DNA of 64,000 bases. It comes from Mikania micrantha (lineage: Eukaryota > Streptophyta > Magnoliopsida > Asterales > Asteraceae). The notes beneath the pieces are model-generated. The model ran no database searches, was not told the DNA's origin, and saw nothing but the letters and a program-made list of their open reading frames with translations. Each line of letters starts with the position of its first letter. Position 1 is the stretch's first letter. Positions 44,880-57,190 of this stretch are shown piece by piece. Both the position numbers and the translations under genes were made by a program. The stretch covers positions 2,976,001-3,040,000 of the forward strand of contig CM018694.1 in the NCBI GenBank assembly GCA_009363875.1. Direction: 5' to 3'.

Positions 44880-45853
44880 GGAACATTACAGTCCGGCTGA
44901 CAACTCTAAAGTTTGCGCCTGCGGGAGGCAACCCGAGGTTTGTCTGTGTTTGTTTTAGTTTGTTTTGTTTTGGTTTACTATGTTGTTCCAGGTTAGTTTT
45001 GATTTGTTGAAGTTCTGAAAGAACTCTGCAGTCATACGCAAGTGTGGGTACACCCAGGTATGTGTTTTTAATTAATTAGATCGTGGACTATCCGTATTTT
45101 AACGGGGGTGGACGGGGTTTTGTTGCGTCTGAAACAGGAGGATATCAGGGATTGGTTGCATTTTCACACAGGTAAGACTTTTAATGGTAAAAACCCTTAG
45201 CTGGCCCTAAAAACCCATACATTGGGGAAAATTTATCCCAAGTGTGTGGATGTGAGGAATTGGGTTAAGGTTTTGAGAAAAATGCTTATTTTTCAATTTT
45301 GAGAATTTTTGTTATGTTTGCAAGCCAATGTTCTTAAAGCCAAATTTGTCAAATTCATAGACTGTTGACCGTTTGGCAACCGGTTTAGATTCCTGGTCAT
45401 ACATATGTCTTTAAGTTTCATGATAGTAACTTAGAAAGCGGCGGGAAAACGGGATGGTATATGGTTAAGGGTGAAACTCTAGAAGGTAAGTAGCGTGTTT
45501 GTGTGCATTGGTAACCCGAATCCACCGTTTCCATGAGAGTGAGCCTAAACTGTCTTATGATTTGGATTGTGTTCTGAGAGTGACCAACATGTTTACCGAG
45601 TTAGAACTTGTGATGTGATTCTTGTTGAAACTGATAATCATAGCTTGCATGAATGTGATCGAGGCATTAGGATTTACACCGTAGGACCTTTGTTTAAACC
45701 TTTATGTTTTTGTAGATCCAACCTTGTCATTACCATTAGACACCTTGTTTGAGCCAATCCGTTCTGTTGTTTAACCCAATTATATATGCGCCTTGTGAAC
45801 CTTTGAAGCCTTTGTGTTTTTACCCCAATTTTGGTAACGAAGCCCAAGTGTGT
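44880..45853 (+). other. Athila 3' non-coding region, left part
   Basis: Follows the integrase stop. It contains GGGGAAAATTTATCCCAAGTG and other motifs typical of the long post-pol region of Athila elements. No env-like ORF of useful length is seen. It ends in the 5-bp target TGTGT (45849-45853) of the reverse-strand chromovirus and resumes at 53833. Confidence 0.6.
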
Positions 45854-46787
45854 TGTGAGGCCCCGAAATCGGGCACCTCGCAGAGGTTGGTTTTCATCAT
45901 AACACATAGCTCTTAAACTAAATACTTTCATAATCAGGCAGCGGAAATGTAAACATATTTGATAAACAGAATTCAATAACGTGTCTGTATCAAAAACATA
46001 TCGAATTGCCAAAACCAACGAATCGTCTGACTTGATCATGGCATCAACTAAGTATTGTCATCGCATGCTAGCATCATTAACATCATATCTTATACTCATC
46101 CTAGCCCTCTAGGACATCATCATGGCATCAACTAAGTATTGTCATAGTTATCATCATGTAGCATGTCATCATACAGTCGTCATCATGTTATGTCTTCATA
46201 ACTCATTCATCATATGTTCATCATAAGTTCATCCTACTTAGCATATTACATGCACAATTCATCATACATAGTGCATACATAATCATGGCATAACATGCAT
46301 CATCATAACATAAACATATAACCTTATCACATAATAGTAAGCATGTATGCCAGCCCAAAACATTTAATGTGAAACAGGGCATCTAGAACTCACCTGTTAG
46401 TAGCTCCTTATATTCTTGACCGAACTCCTTAGCCAAGACTTACGAACCTACATCAATTACATCGTCTCGTTACATTACATTAAATTCTTAGACTTAGAAT
46501 TTATTCGAAGTCCTCATAGCCTACTAGTTCCCCCTCATAACTGCAAGTCCTCGAACCTGGATAGTATTCGGAACACTTGTAGTTCACGAAATAGTCATGT
46601 ACACGAAATCCCTGTATTCGAAACACTGGAGTACACGAAATACCCCAGGTACACGAACATAGGTGTACTCGAAATGTGTATTCGAAATCATTGTATTCGA
46701 AACTATTGTACTCGAAAAGAGGGGTTTCGAGTACTCCCTTTGTGCATCATTTTCGTATACACATCTTTTGGTCATACCACATCTCAG
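45854..46787 (-). repeat. truncated 3' LTR of gypsy element 2
   Basis: Matches the 5' LTR at its terminus (TGTGAGGCCCC...) but lacks the segment equivalent to 51669-52550, including the 29-bp repeats, and the segment equivalent to 53277-53827. At 46788 it joins integrase coding sequence directly, with the purine tract missing. A CATGGCATCAACTAAGTATT phrase is duplicated at the internal deletion (46037 and 46122). Confidence 0.88.
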
Positions 46788-49700
46788 CGTAATTCAGTCG
46801 GTCATCTACCTCGATGTCATCTAAAGGAACATGGGCTTGCTCGTCAGCCAGACACTTCCTAAGATGTGACACGTGGAAGGTAGGTCCAGTCGGTACGCGA
46901 CTTTCCCTACCCTTGCCTTTATCTGAAACGGTCCGATGTACCTTGGACTCAATTTGCCTCGCTTTCTGAATCGAATGATTCCTTTCCATGGTGATACTTT
47001 CAGCAACACTCGATCGCCAACATCAAACTCGACCGGTCTCCGATGCTTGTCAGCGTAAGACTTTTGGCGATCTTGTGCAGCTTTCATTCGTGCTTTTATC
47101 ACCCGTAGCTTTTCTGCCATATCAATCACGGCAGCCTTGTTTCCCATTTCTTTCTGTCCAACTTCACCCCATCATACCGGGGTTCTACATCGTCTTCCGT
47201 ACAACGCCTCATATGGGGGCATTCCGATGCTAGAGTGGTAGCTGTTGTTGTATGAACACTCCACCAATGGCAAGTGGTCATCCCAGCTACCTCCAAAATG
47301 GATAATGCATGCCCTCAGCATATCCTCCAACGTTTGAATAGTCCTTTCCGACTGTCCATCCGTTTGAGGGTGAAAGGCGGTACTGATGTTCAGTCTCATT
47401 CCCATAGCATCGTGAAACTACTTCCAGAATCTGGAAGTAAACCTCGTATCTCGATCTGACACAATGGAGACAAGAACTCCATGTCGGGTCACAATCTCTT
47501 TTACGAACAACTCAGACAACCTTTCGGACGTATACGTTTCCCTGATAGGAAGAAAGTGTGCACTCTTCGTCAGTCGGTCCACAATCACCCAAATGGTATC
47601 ATGTCGTTTAGCTGTTCTCGGTAGCTTGGTGATGAAATCCATGGTGATATGTTCCCATTTCCATTCCGGTACCTCAAGAGGTTGCACATATCCGTAGGGT
47701 TTCTGATGTTCAGCCTTCACTTGCGCACAAGTAAGGCACCTATTCACGTACTGCATCACGTTAAATTTCATGCCCGGCCACCAATAATCCTTTCGAAGAT
47801 CTTGATACATCTTCGTCGCACCGGGATGAACCGAATAACGTGATTTGTGGGCTTCATCTAAAATCCTTTACCGAATGTCCCCATTTCTGGGTACCCACAT
47901 TCGACCGAATCGTATCTTTATTCCGTGGTCATTGTCTTCTAAGTTTTTGACTTGTCCGAAGACACGTTCAAAACCCCCATTCTCTTCTTTCAATCCCTCC
48001 TGTTGCGCCTGCTTGAGCTCGTTCAGAAAGTCTGGCGTTATCACCAAACTATACGATTTTACTCGTATGGCAGGATGATCCGTCTTGCGACTCTGGGCAT
48101 CCGCCACCACATTGGCCTTTCCCGGGTGATATAGAATATCACTATAATCCTGTAGCAGCTCGAGCCATCGTCTCTGCCTCATGTTCAAATCCTTTTGCTC
48201 AAAGAAGTACTTCAAGCTCTTATGGTCGGTATAGATGGTACTCCTTACTCCATACAGATAGTGCCTCCATATTTTCAATGCGAACACCACTGCTGCGAGT
48301 TCAAGATCGTGGGTCGGGTAGTTAACCTCATGAATCTTTAGCTGGCGCGAAGCATAAGCTATCACCCTTCCCCTTTGCATCAGTACGCATCCCAACCCTT
48401 GTCGTGACGCATCGGCATACACAACAAGATCATCATTTCCATCCGGCAGTGCTAGAATAGGAGCTTGGGTAAGTTTCTCCTTTAGCACTGAAAACGCTTG
48501 TTCTTGGTTCGGGCCCCATTCGTACTTTACATCTTTCCTCGTGAGCTTTGTCAACGGCGTCGCTAGCTTGGAGAAGTCTTGAATAAGTCTCCGATAGTAA
48601 CCGGCCAAACCAAGAAAACTGCGTACTTCCGTAGGTGACTTCGGAGGACTCCATTTCATAATCGTTTCAACTTTAGCTGGATCTACCATAATGCCTTCTG
48701 GGTTCACCACGTGACCCAGAAACTGTACCTCTCATTACCAGAAAGCGTATTTGGAGAACTTAGCATAAAGTTTCTCTTTCCTTAGGATCTCCAATACCTC
48801 ACGTATGTGGCAAGCATGGTCTCCCTCGTTCTTTGAATAAATCAAAATATCATCAATAAACACTATCACCGATCAGTCCAGCATCGGTCGACATACTCTG
48901 TTCATCAAATCCATAAATGCTGCGGGAGCATTCGTCAATCCAAACGACATAACGAGAAACTCGTAATGTCCATAACGCGTATGGAAAGCAGTCTTTGGAA
49001 TATCCTACTCTCGAACTTTCAACTGATGGTAACCAGATCGGAGATCTATCTTTGAGAACCAGCTTGCCCCTTGCAATTGATCGAACAAGTCATCAATTCT
49101 AGGTAGAGGATACCTGTTCTTTACGGTCAACTTATTCAGTTCCCTGTAATCGATACACATACGCATACTAACATCTTTCTTCTTAACGAATAGCACCGGT
49201 GCTCCCCACGAGGAGACACTAGGTCGTATAAAACCTTTATCGAGGAGTTCTTGTAGCTGGGTCATCATTTCCTTCATCTCAGTTGGAGCTAGACAGTAAG
49301 GTGTTTTGGCAACGGGTTGTGCCCCTGGCACTAAGTCGATCTAGAACTCAATTTCCCGCTCAGGTGGTAATCTAGGCAATTCCTCGGGGAATACATCGGG
49401 GAAGTTACGCACCACAGGAACATCATCAATCGTCCTCGTATCATTACGTTCCTCAATCACATAGGCCAAGTAGGCACCACACCCTCGCCTCATCATATCA
49501 TCAGCCTTGATCATCGAAATGATTTTTGGCGCATACATCGCTCTATCACCATAAACCGTTACGGAACTCCCATCCATCGCACGTAAACATATCATCTTTC
49601 GTCGACATACAATGTTAGCCTCATATTTGGCTAACCAGTCCATACCCAAAACTACATCGAAGCCTCCTAAGGTTATCAGAAACAATCGGACAGGGAACCT

Positions 49701-51153
49701 ATGACCTTCTATCTCAACATAACAATCATCAATAGCCACAGTCACCCTGGTCATCTTACCAATAGCCGTCTCTACATCAATTACCCGATCTATCTTCTTA
49801 ACCTTCCCATATAACCCATCACAGAAAGTAGAAGATACAAAACTCATACTAGCACCAGAATCAAACAATACAGAAGTAGGAATATTGTTGATAGAAAAGG
49901 TACCTGTGACCACATCGGGGTCCTCGATTGCATCATCCTTCGTCATCATAAAGGCTCGTGCTTTAGCCTTCTGCTTCTCTTTTCCTTTCTCCTCTTTCTT
50001 ACCCGAGCCCGAAGCATCAGTCCGTGGTTGTTTGCAATCCTTGGACAGATGTCCAAACCTGTTGCAGTTGTAGCATCTGGTGGCACTCGGGCAGTTGTTG
50101 GAAAAATGCCCCGTCTTCCCACATCGAAAACATAAGTTAGTCCCCACCAAGCACTGTCCGACGTGAAGTTTACCACACTTGTTACATTGGTTCACATCCT
50201 CACGCTTCAACTTCTTGCTTGAAACTTTCGTTGGTCTGTTCGACCCCTCTTAGTCCCGGAAGACTCTTTCACTTTTGCTTCTTCTTTGGCTGGTTCAGCA
50301 GACATAACATCATCCCAAACTATCCCACTGAGTTCAACAGTGGAGTCGAAGGTCTTGGGAGCATTGTCCTTGACATGAGTTCTGACCTTTGGAGGCAAGC
50401 CCTCCATGTACAACTTCACCCTCCTTTCCTCAGTAGCAACTAGATGAGGCACAAGCCTCGCCATCTCATTAAACCGTGAAGTGTACTGCCTATGATTCAG
50501 GCTTCCAGATTTCAGCACCAGAAACTCTCTTTCAACTTTATCCAGTTCGTTCTTGGGACATAACTGTTTAGCGACCAGTTCCTGAGATCGTCCCAAGTCA
50601 TCTTCTCCATGTCAGCTGTAGACTTGGACTGCTTAATGGTGTTCCACAAGTGTAGTGCCTCCTCGACAAAGGAGTGAGCTGCAAACTTGACAGCTTGATC
50701 AATTCGGCACTCACTGATGGAGATAACAGCCTCCATCGCAGAAATCCAGTGGAAGGTGGCCACAGCATCCTTCTTTCCATCAAAGGTCGGTGGGTTACAT
50801 CCTTTGAAGGACTTGTAGTCACAGACCTTCAGTTTCCCAGTCATAGAGTCGTCGCTCTTAGTCTCGATGATCACCACATCATCTTCTTTGGTGCGCTCGT
50901 TAGTCCCCTCAGACTTGTCTTTCAGAGCATCCTTCAGTGCCTTAGCAATCAAGGCTGGTAGCTTCTCATCCATGATCTTGCAGACCTCATCAAAAATAGC
51001 CTTCACTACGATAGGTTCAAGAGTGAACTCTTCTTCATTCTCTGGTTGCTCGTTGTGCTCATGGTCGTCCTCATTGACGGGTTCTTCATCCTCGACACGT
51101 GGTTCTTCAGGTTTATGTGGTTGCTTACGTGGTCTACCCTTTTGTCCAGCCAT
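46788..51153 (-). pseudogene. chromovirus gag-pol polyprotein, broken
   Basis: Reverse-strand order. Gag from ATG 51153 (MAGQKGRPRKQPHK, then a PTFDGKKDAVATFHWI capsid block), frameshift near 50580, continuing to KRGRTDQRKF. Zinc knuckles CFRCGKTGHFSNNC and CYNCNRFGHLSKDC (about 50130-50030). Protease VLFDSGASMSFVS (about 49870). RT with RMCIDYRELNKL, SKIDLRSGYHQLKV and VIVFIDDILIYS. RNase H YADASRQGLGCVLMQ, HDLELAAVVFALKIW and YTDHKSLKYF. Integrase with MYQDLRKDYWWPGM, CLTCAQVKAEHQ, ITMDFITKLPR, SDRDTRFTSRFW and HPQTDGQSERTIQTLE. The C-terminal domain is VGDRVLLKVSPWKG, cut by the LTR junction before the chromodomain end. Breaks include stops near 49330, 49005, 48880, 48710, 47810 and 47405. 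It could not make a full polyprotein. Confidence 0.92.
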
Positions 51154-51470
51154 CTAAAATTTCTACATAATGCAACAATTGATGAGTCAGTATAGGATCA
51201 GTTTAGCACGAAATAAGCTTTGTAAATCGTTAATGATATTGATCAGGTGTTATTAACCATTTACCCAACTCATAGGCTCTAAACGTTTCCCATCCCATCT
51301 CCTCAAAGTGCATGACACTAACTACCTTCCTAACCTTACATCGACATCTTAACTCGTACATAACATTCAGCTCTTGGCATTCGTTCATCCGTGGTTGGCA
51401 ATCCGCATCGTTTAATCCCATTCTCAGTTTAAGTCTTGACATTTTGGATGCCAAGATCTCTCAAACTATG

Positions 51471-51482
51471 GCTCTGATACCA
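51471..51482 (-). other. primer-binding site of gypsy element 2
   Basis: Reverse-strand TGGTATCAGAGC (forward GCTCTGATACCA), complementary to initiator Met-tRNA, three bases inside the 5' LTR terminus at 51486. The untranslated leader runs from here to 51154. Confidence 0.92.
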
Positions 51483-51900
51483 ACTTGTGAGGCCCCAAAA
51501 TCGGGCACCTCGCAGAGGTTGGTTTTCATCATAACACATAGCTCTTAAACTAAAAACTTTCATAATCAGGCAGCGGAAATGTAAACATATTTGATAAACA
51601 GAATTCAATAACGTGTCTATATCAAAAAACATATCGAATTGCCAAAACCAACGGATCGTCTGACTTGATGCCCGAGCTGCATGCCTTCTCTTATCATTAC
51701 CTTCAACCTGACATACATGCTAAATCAAGTCAGCTTACGCTGGTGAGTTCTAGTTTTCATAAAACAACATTAAACATACTTAACATAAACATCATTTCAT
51801 ACACATAGTCCATAACCTTAGCACATAACATCCTTAAGCTCATCATCATACGTTCCACTGTCACCATACGAACAGTGGGCTTATGCCGGCACAAGGTTCC

Positions 51901-52190
51901 ATACCCAGTTATAGTCTTGGTTGACTATCATACCCAGTTATAGTCATGGTTGACTCTCATACCCAGTTATAGTCGTGGTTGACTAACATACCCAGTTATA
52001 GTCGTGGTTGACTACCATACCCAGTTATAGTCGTGGTTGACTATCGTACCCAGTTATAGTCGTGGTTGACTATCATACCCAATAATAGTCGTGGTTGACT
52101 ATCATACCCAGTAATAGTCGTGGTTGACTATCGTACCCAGTTATAGTCGTGGTTGACTATCATACCTAGTTATAGTCGTGGTTGACTATC
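51901..52190 (+). repeat. 29-bp tandem repeats, ten units
   Basis: Units start every 29 bp at 51901, 51930, 51959 and so on to 52162. The consensus is ATACCCAGTTATAGTCGTGG followed by TTGACTATC. Only one to three changes per unit. They lie in the 5' LTR of gypsy element 2 and are absent from its 3' LTR. Confidence 0.95.
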
Positions 52191-53040
52191 ATTTGTACAT
52201 TTTCCTATAACACGTATTGGAACATCATTCGTTCATCATACATGACATGCTAGCATCATATCATCAGTCATCGTATTCATCGTAACATTATAACATTATA
52301 ACATTTCATGCTAGTATCTTACCATCATAGCATCATCACTTTGTCCTAATATCATAGGACTCATCATATTATGTCATGCCAGTATCATTTCATCATATCA
52401 TCATAACCCACTAGCAATGAATACATATCATGCTATCATCATATCATCAGATCATACATGCTGGCATTCATAAACTTTTCATACTAGCATCTTATCATCA
52501 TAGCATTCTGCCCTAACAACAATTGCATATATCATATCATAACATTTCATCGCATGCTAGCATCATTAACATCATATCATATACTCATCCTCGCCCTCTA
52601 GGACATCATCATGGCATCTACTAACTATTGTCATAGTTATCATCATGTAGCATGTCATCATACATTCGTCATCATGTTATGTCTTCATAACTCCTTCATC
52701 ATATGTTCATCATAAGTTCATCCTACTTAGCATATTACATGCACAATTCATCATACATAGTGCATACATAATCATGGCATAAAATGCATCATCATAACAT
52801 AAACATATAACCTTATCACATAATAGTAAGCATGTATGCCAGCCCAAAACATTTAATGTGAAACAGGGCATCTAGAACTCACCTGTTAGTAGCTCCTTAT
52901 ATTCTTGACCGAACTCCTTAGCCAAGACTTACGAACCTACATCAATTACATCGTCTCGTTACATTACATTAAATTCTTAGACTTAGAATTTATTCTAAGT
53001 CCTCATAGCCTACTAGTTCCCCCTCATAACTGCAAGTCCT

Positions 53041-53720
53041 CGAACCTGGATAGTATTCGAAACACTTGTAGTTCACGAAATAGTCATGTACACGAAATCC
53101 CTGTATTCGAAACACTGGAGTACACGAAATACCCCAGGTACACGAACATAGGTGTACTCGAAATGTGTATTCGAAATCATTGTATTCAAAACAATTGTAC
53201 TCGAAAAGAGGGGTTTCGAGTACTCCCTTTGTGCATCATTTTCGTGTACACATCTTTTGGTCATACAACATCTCAGAAATTTATCTAAGACCGTGGGGAT
53301 CTAGTTCTAGGCTCCTTATGTTGTTACCAACATGCTGGACCCTCAAAGTTCCGAACTTTATGCATAAAGGTGAGAGCTTTAAGCATGAGTTCGCTTCTGT
53401 TTAACCATCCTAACTTTTGCATAAAAATCCTAACTTTTTGGTTTAGAACACTTACTTGTAGTTAGATGATCACTCCTGAAGATTCTTGTGCGTTCCTTCT
53501 TCTCTCTAAGCGATTTATAGCCGATCTTTGATGTTCTTGAGCTCCAACTTCGAGTACTCGAGAGAAACTATGTCTTCAACCAAAGGTATGCACATTTCCC
53601 GAGGCACTCATATATATAGGGGGTGTACCCGAACTTGGTGTTCTCGAACTGGTCTGTACTCGAAATCTTGTGTACACGAAAACTGGTGTACTCGAAATCA
53701 CTAATTTTGAGTACATGATC
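53041..53720 (-). repeat. iterated TACWCGAAA/TATTCGAAA motifs in LTR
   Basis: About 15 copies on the forward strand in two clusters (53053-53215 and 53545-53715): TATTCGAAA, TACACGAAA, TACTCGAAA and close variants, spaced about 12-25 bp. The first cluster is conserved in the other LTR (46569-46735). They flank the candidate TATA box. Confidence 0.85.
53608..53618 (-). promoter_or_regulatory. candidate TATA box in gypsy element 2 LTR
   Basis: Reverse-strand CCTATATATATG about 210 bp into the LTR. It fits an LTR promoter that would transcribe leftward into gag. This segment is deleted in the 3' LTR. Confidence 0.4.
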
Positions 53721-53832
53721 TTTAAGCTTCACTTTGGTTATTTTTTGTCTATTTTCCGACAAGTTACTTATTCATTACACGTACGTAGAATTCAAATAAC
53801 TTGTATTAGAAAATTGGGGTGTTACATGTGTG

Positions 53833-54471
53833 TTAGCAAGTCAGTTGTAATTATTTAATAGTTACGAGAAAAAAAAAGAAGAAAAAATAGAGAAAAATCG
53901 TGGATTATCGAATCAATGTGATCCTAGTTTGAAGCAAAAAAAGAGTCATCGTTATGTGTTTAGTTGTTGTGTTATGTTATTGTTTGTGAATAAGACTTGG
54001 ACACATTACCAGTTTTAGCCACTTTGAAATATCATATTCCTACCCTGAGCCTGAGCCTATTGTTACAGCCCGTTAAAAGTCCTTGGATTCGTGTCTGTTA
54101 TGTGCGTGTCGATAGATCTAAGATCATCTTTCAAGCTTATGACAGTGGTAATTCACCTTTGGTTTTTGAGAGTTTTACATATATACCAGCTTATCACTGC
54201 TAGATCAGAAACAGCCGAGTGGAGTACTTATTGTGAGGGGTGCAAAGTTAATGCGTGAAACACTGGAAGCATTTCAGATTTATCTGTCTATCATATCTCA
54301 ATTTACGTTTCTCTTAGCTAAGTGTAAAACTATGTAATGTGTAAGTCTTGAGACCTTAGTGTGGTCGGGAATCTAAATTGACTGTTTGCGGGTAATTGGG
54401 ATATGGTTTGGTACTGACGGTTGATAGTTCAGAGGTTTGCTTGAGGACAAGCAAAAGCAAGTGTGGGAATG
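53833..54471 (+). other. Athila 3' non-coding region, right part
   Basis: Continues the region broken at 45853. It ends with TTGCTTGAGGACAAGC, AAAGCAAGTGTGGG and AATG, the conserved signature that precedes Athila 3' LTRs. Only short ORFs (for example 53997-54203) that I do not recognise. Confidence 0.6.
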
Positions 54472-55037
54472 TGATGGGAGGTGAATGTAATGAACCTAAT
54501 ATGTTTTAATGGGCTGATATTGATGTGTTATATGTGTTTAATTGCCTTGCGATAGATAACTATGCGATTCGGTTGCATTTCAGGTTAAAAACGAAGAACC
54601 AAAGCAATTGAAGAAAAATGAAGGAAAGGAATGATAATCTGAAGATTATAGGATGATTGAGGATCGAGAAACGAAGATTTCGGTTCAAACTAGAGGCGAA
54701 ATGGAGCTCGGAGGAGAAAGTTAGAGCCAATTCAGTTTATCGCGAGAACCGGATCAGAACCATAAGCCTACGCCTCCACCATAAGCTTATGGTTACCTTA
54801 ACAGAACGTCAGTACTATAAGCCTACGCCTCCACCATAAGCTTGTGGTTACCTTAACAGAACATCAGTACCATAAGCCTACGGTTAAACCATAGGGTTAC
54901 GGTGAGCTCTGGTTGCTTAAAGAATTCGATGGAACCATAAGCTTACGGCGAAGTAGTAGGCCTACGGTGAACTAAAAAATTGGGATAACTAGGTAATTAG
55001 ATTAGGTTTAAGGGGGGAAGACATCAGACGACTAAAG
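54472..55037 (+). repeat. 3' LTR of the Athila-type element, left part
   Basis: Starts TGATGGGAGGTGAATG, as at 37250. It is interrupted at 55038 by gypsy element 3, and the rest is beyond the window. It contains 55-bp tandem repeats and dispersed CCATAAGCCTACG / CATAAGCTTATGG motifs (54755-54965). Confidence 0.82.
54762..54886 (+). repeat. 55-bp tandem repeats in Athila LTR
   Basis: ATAAGCCTACGCCTCCACC starts at 54762 and 54817, and a partial unit at 54872, exactly 55 bp apart. Each full unit carries CATAAGCTT(A/G)TGGTTACC. The CCATAAGC/CTACGG theme continues less regularly to about 54965. Confidence 0.9.
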
Positions 55038-57175
55038 TGTGATAATCGTGTACGAAGAATTGCGTCAGCAACGAATTGAGCACATTTGATCGTGTTTAAA
55101 ATCCACGATGAGTTGACAATCGAAATTAATATGGGATGATAGTACGCGAAAAATGATGAACGTGGGCGAAAACCGTGTGCGAAACGGAGTTACGGATTGC
55201 CCGGAATCGCGAAACGAAGTTTCTGTCAAAAAACGGATGAAATTGCCCTGGGGCGGTACGCCCCGGGCCAAGTGATAACCTAGGCGATGCGCGCGAGTCA
55301 CACGAAAATATCTGGATTCTCTCTGATCCGCGCGGTACGCGCCATTTCGGTGCCGGGAGTGGGGCGATGCGCCTGGGGTGGTTTGTCGAGCAACTTGCTT
55401 AAAATATCAACTTTTTCATCCTTATCTCATTCTTCACCTTCCTCTCGACGACACAGCCACCACCCACGAAAAATTCATCCATACAACCTTCAAATCATCA
55501 GTTTTTAAGCTCTTGATCACGTGGAACGCATAAAGGAGTGTTAAAACGAGTTTGGATCATCTTTTTACCCGCAGGAATCCGTCAGAAGAGGTAATGGTTC
55601 ATTTTAAACCTTCTGGTTTGATTTTGATTGAATAAATCTTATTTTTGAATGTAATGATATAGTTAGGGTTGTTGATTATTGCCTAGATGATGGCTAGGAT
55701 TGATTATAAATGATAAACTCGAACTGTTAACGGGTAAATCCTTGTTTTGAGCCGTTGTAATGCCCGGTTTGCATGGAATCATAACAATGGTTATAATGGT
55801 TTAAACCATTTGATTATGACAATGTAGATGATTAGTTTTTTTAATCATTGACATGCAACGTGAAAGTCATGTGTTTCAAACTAATCACAGTTATTAACAT
55901 ACTCATTGGAACGATTATCTGATGTTTCTGATAACAGTCAGACTAGTATGTTAAACATGGTTATTAAACCTATTCTAATACTACGTTGTGATATTCCAGG
56001 ATATTTGGGTAATCAATAACAAGGATTAATCATTCCTAAGCCATTAAACTGTCTAGAAACTGCTTTAGCATTATAATCAACAACATTAACTATTTGGTTA
56101 ATATGAGATTATACTGATTAATCAAGGGTGTCATCAACCTAGTATTAGGAATCTGAACCAGTATAGGTTCCTACATTATCATACATTGTATCATATTTCA
56201 CTAAAATAATAATTAATAATCTAATGTCGGTTTGATGACTATCAATGCAATGTCTTTGACATTAGATGTTCAAGAAGATTTAATCAGTAAGTTAAAAACA
56301 TTAATAACATATCAAACATAATCCAATGCAGAATTACATCATTAGCACCAGTTGCGAGTGTTCCTATTGCTGTGAGATATCAAGTGAGTTTCGTACAACC
56401 CCTTTTCTTTTTAATGTTTTAATAACATCGGGGTAACTCTGCAAACCTTTTCTGAACATATGATATGCATCACTGTTATCTGTGTGATTTCATGTGACTT
56501 TTGTGTGATTTCATGGGATTTTGCCGTTAGCATCTTCATCACAGTATCAAAAGTCCTCATCTCTTGAACTGTATCTTGTGAACCCATGTGGGGCCGAACA
56601 GGAATCATTGATAGTACTATTGGCTGACAACCCATTCGCTGGGACGATTGCATCTCCCCTGGTGTGAATGTTTGGTACCTGTTTCCATAACAGCTTTCTT
56701 AATGTTAGTGATAGACATTAAGATAATGAGGCAATAAGATATTTACCGACGGGTAGTATCTTCGTGAAACGTACAACTGTCTGAAAGGAACTAGATACAG
56801 GTCCCATGGTTATCCGGAACTGAACTTTTTGAGAACTTACATATCATATCATATTGTTTAAATAAGCTGTTGAACTCACCAGCTTTGTGCTGACGTTTTA
56901 AACTCAACATTTTTGCAGGGCAACAGTGACGAAACGGTGAGGATGCACATCACACTTTTGTAATTAAGGGATATTAGATTGTGTGCTAAACTAAGCTGTA
57001 ATGTTGATGTATTTACGAAACCCTTGTAATATATTTGTTTTAAGTAAATCTGTGTGCTGTGATATCGGTTCAAGTAAGTCACATCTCATCTCTGAGACAT
57101 CACCACTATGCTTCCGCAATCATATCAGAGTAGCAAGTGACATCATCACAGGTGACGAGAGGTGGGGGTGTGACA
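55038..57175 (+). repeat. 5' LTR of gypsy element 3
   Basis: 2,138 bp from TGTGATAATC to GGGGGTGTGACA. The start was fixed by aligning with the solo LTR at 20003-22140, whose borders are proved by a target duplication. It contains four CpG-rich palindromic motifs (GGGCGGTACGCCCC, GGCGATGCGCGC, GCGCGGTACGCGCC, GGGCGATGCGCC) at 55250-55380. Confidence 0.88.
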
Positions 57176-57178
57176 GGG

Positions 57179-57190
57179 TGGTATCAGAGC
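57179..57190 (+). other. primer-binding site of gypsy element 3
   Basis: TGGTATCAGAGC, complementary to initiator Met-tRNA, three bases after the LTR end. Confidence 0.92.

Larger units (their letters stand above)
45854..53827 (-). mobile_element. gypsy element 2, reverse-strand chromovirus
   Basis: An insertion of 7,974 bp with the perfect 5-bp duplication TGTGT (45849-45853 and 53828-53832). On the reverse strand: 5' LTR (53827-51486), primer site (51482-51471), gag (from 51153), zinc knuckles, protease, RT, RNase H, integrase, and a truncated 3' LTR (46787-45854). Domain order and FIDD in RT indicate a plant chromovirus. Frames are broken by several stops and shifts but all domains are recognisable. 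It is younger than the Athila-type element it splits. Confidence 0.93.
51486..53827 (-). repeat. 5' LTR of gypsy element 2
   Basis: 2,342 bp. On the reverse strand it starts TGTAACACCCC and ends GGGGCCTCACA. It contains ten 29-bp tandem repeats, ATCATcAT-rich stretches, and about 15 copies of a TACWCGAAA-type motif. Its left partner is shortened (45854-46787). Confidence 0.9.

Noticed and set aside
44880..45853. Athila env-like gene after integrase
   Set aside because: No ORF of useful length and no membrane-protein pattern in either part of the 3' region.
51901..52190. CRISPR-like array of 29-bp repeats
   Set aside because: The repeats are directly adjacent with no spacers, inside a plant LTR.
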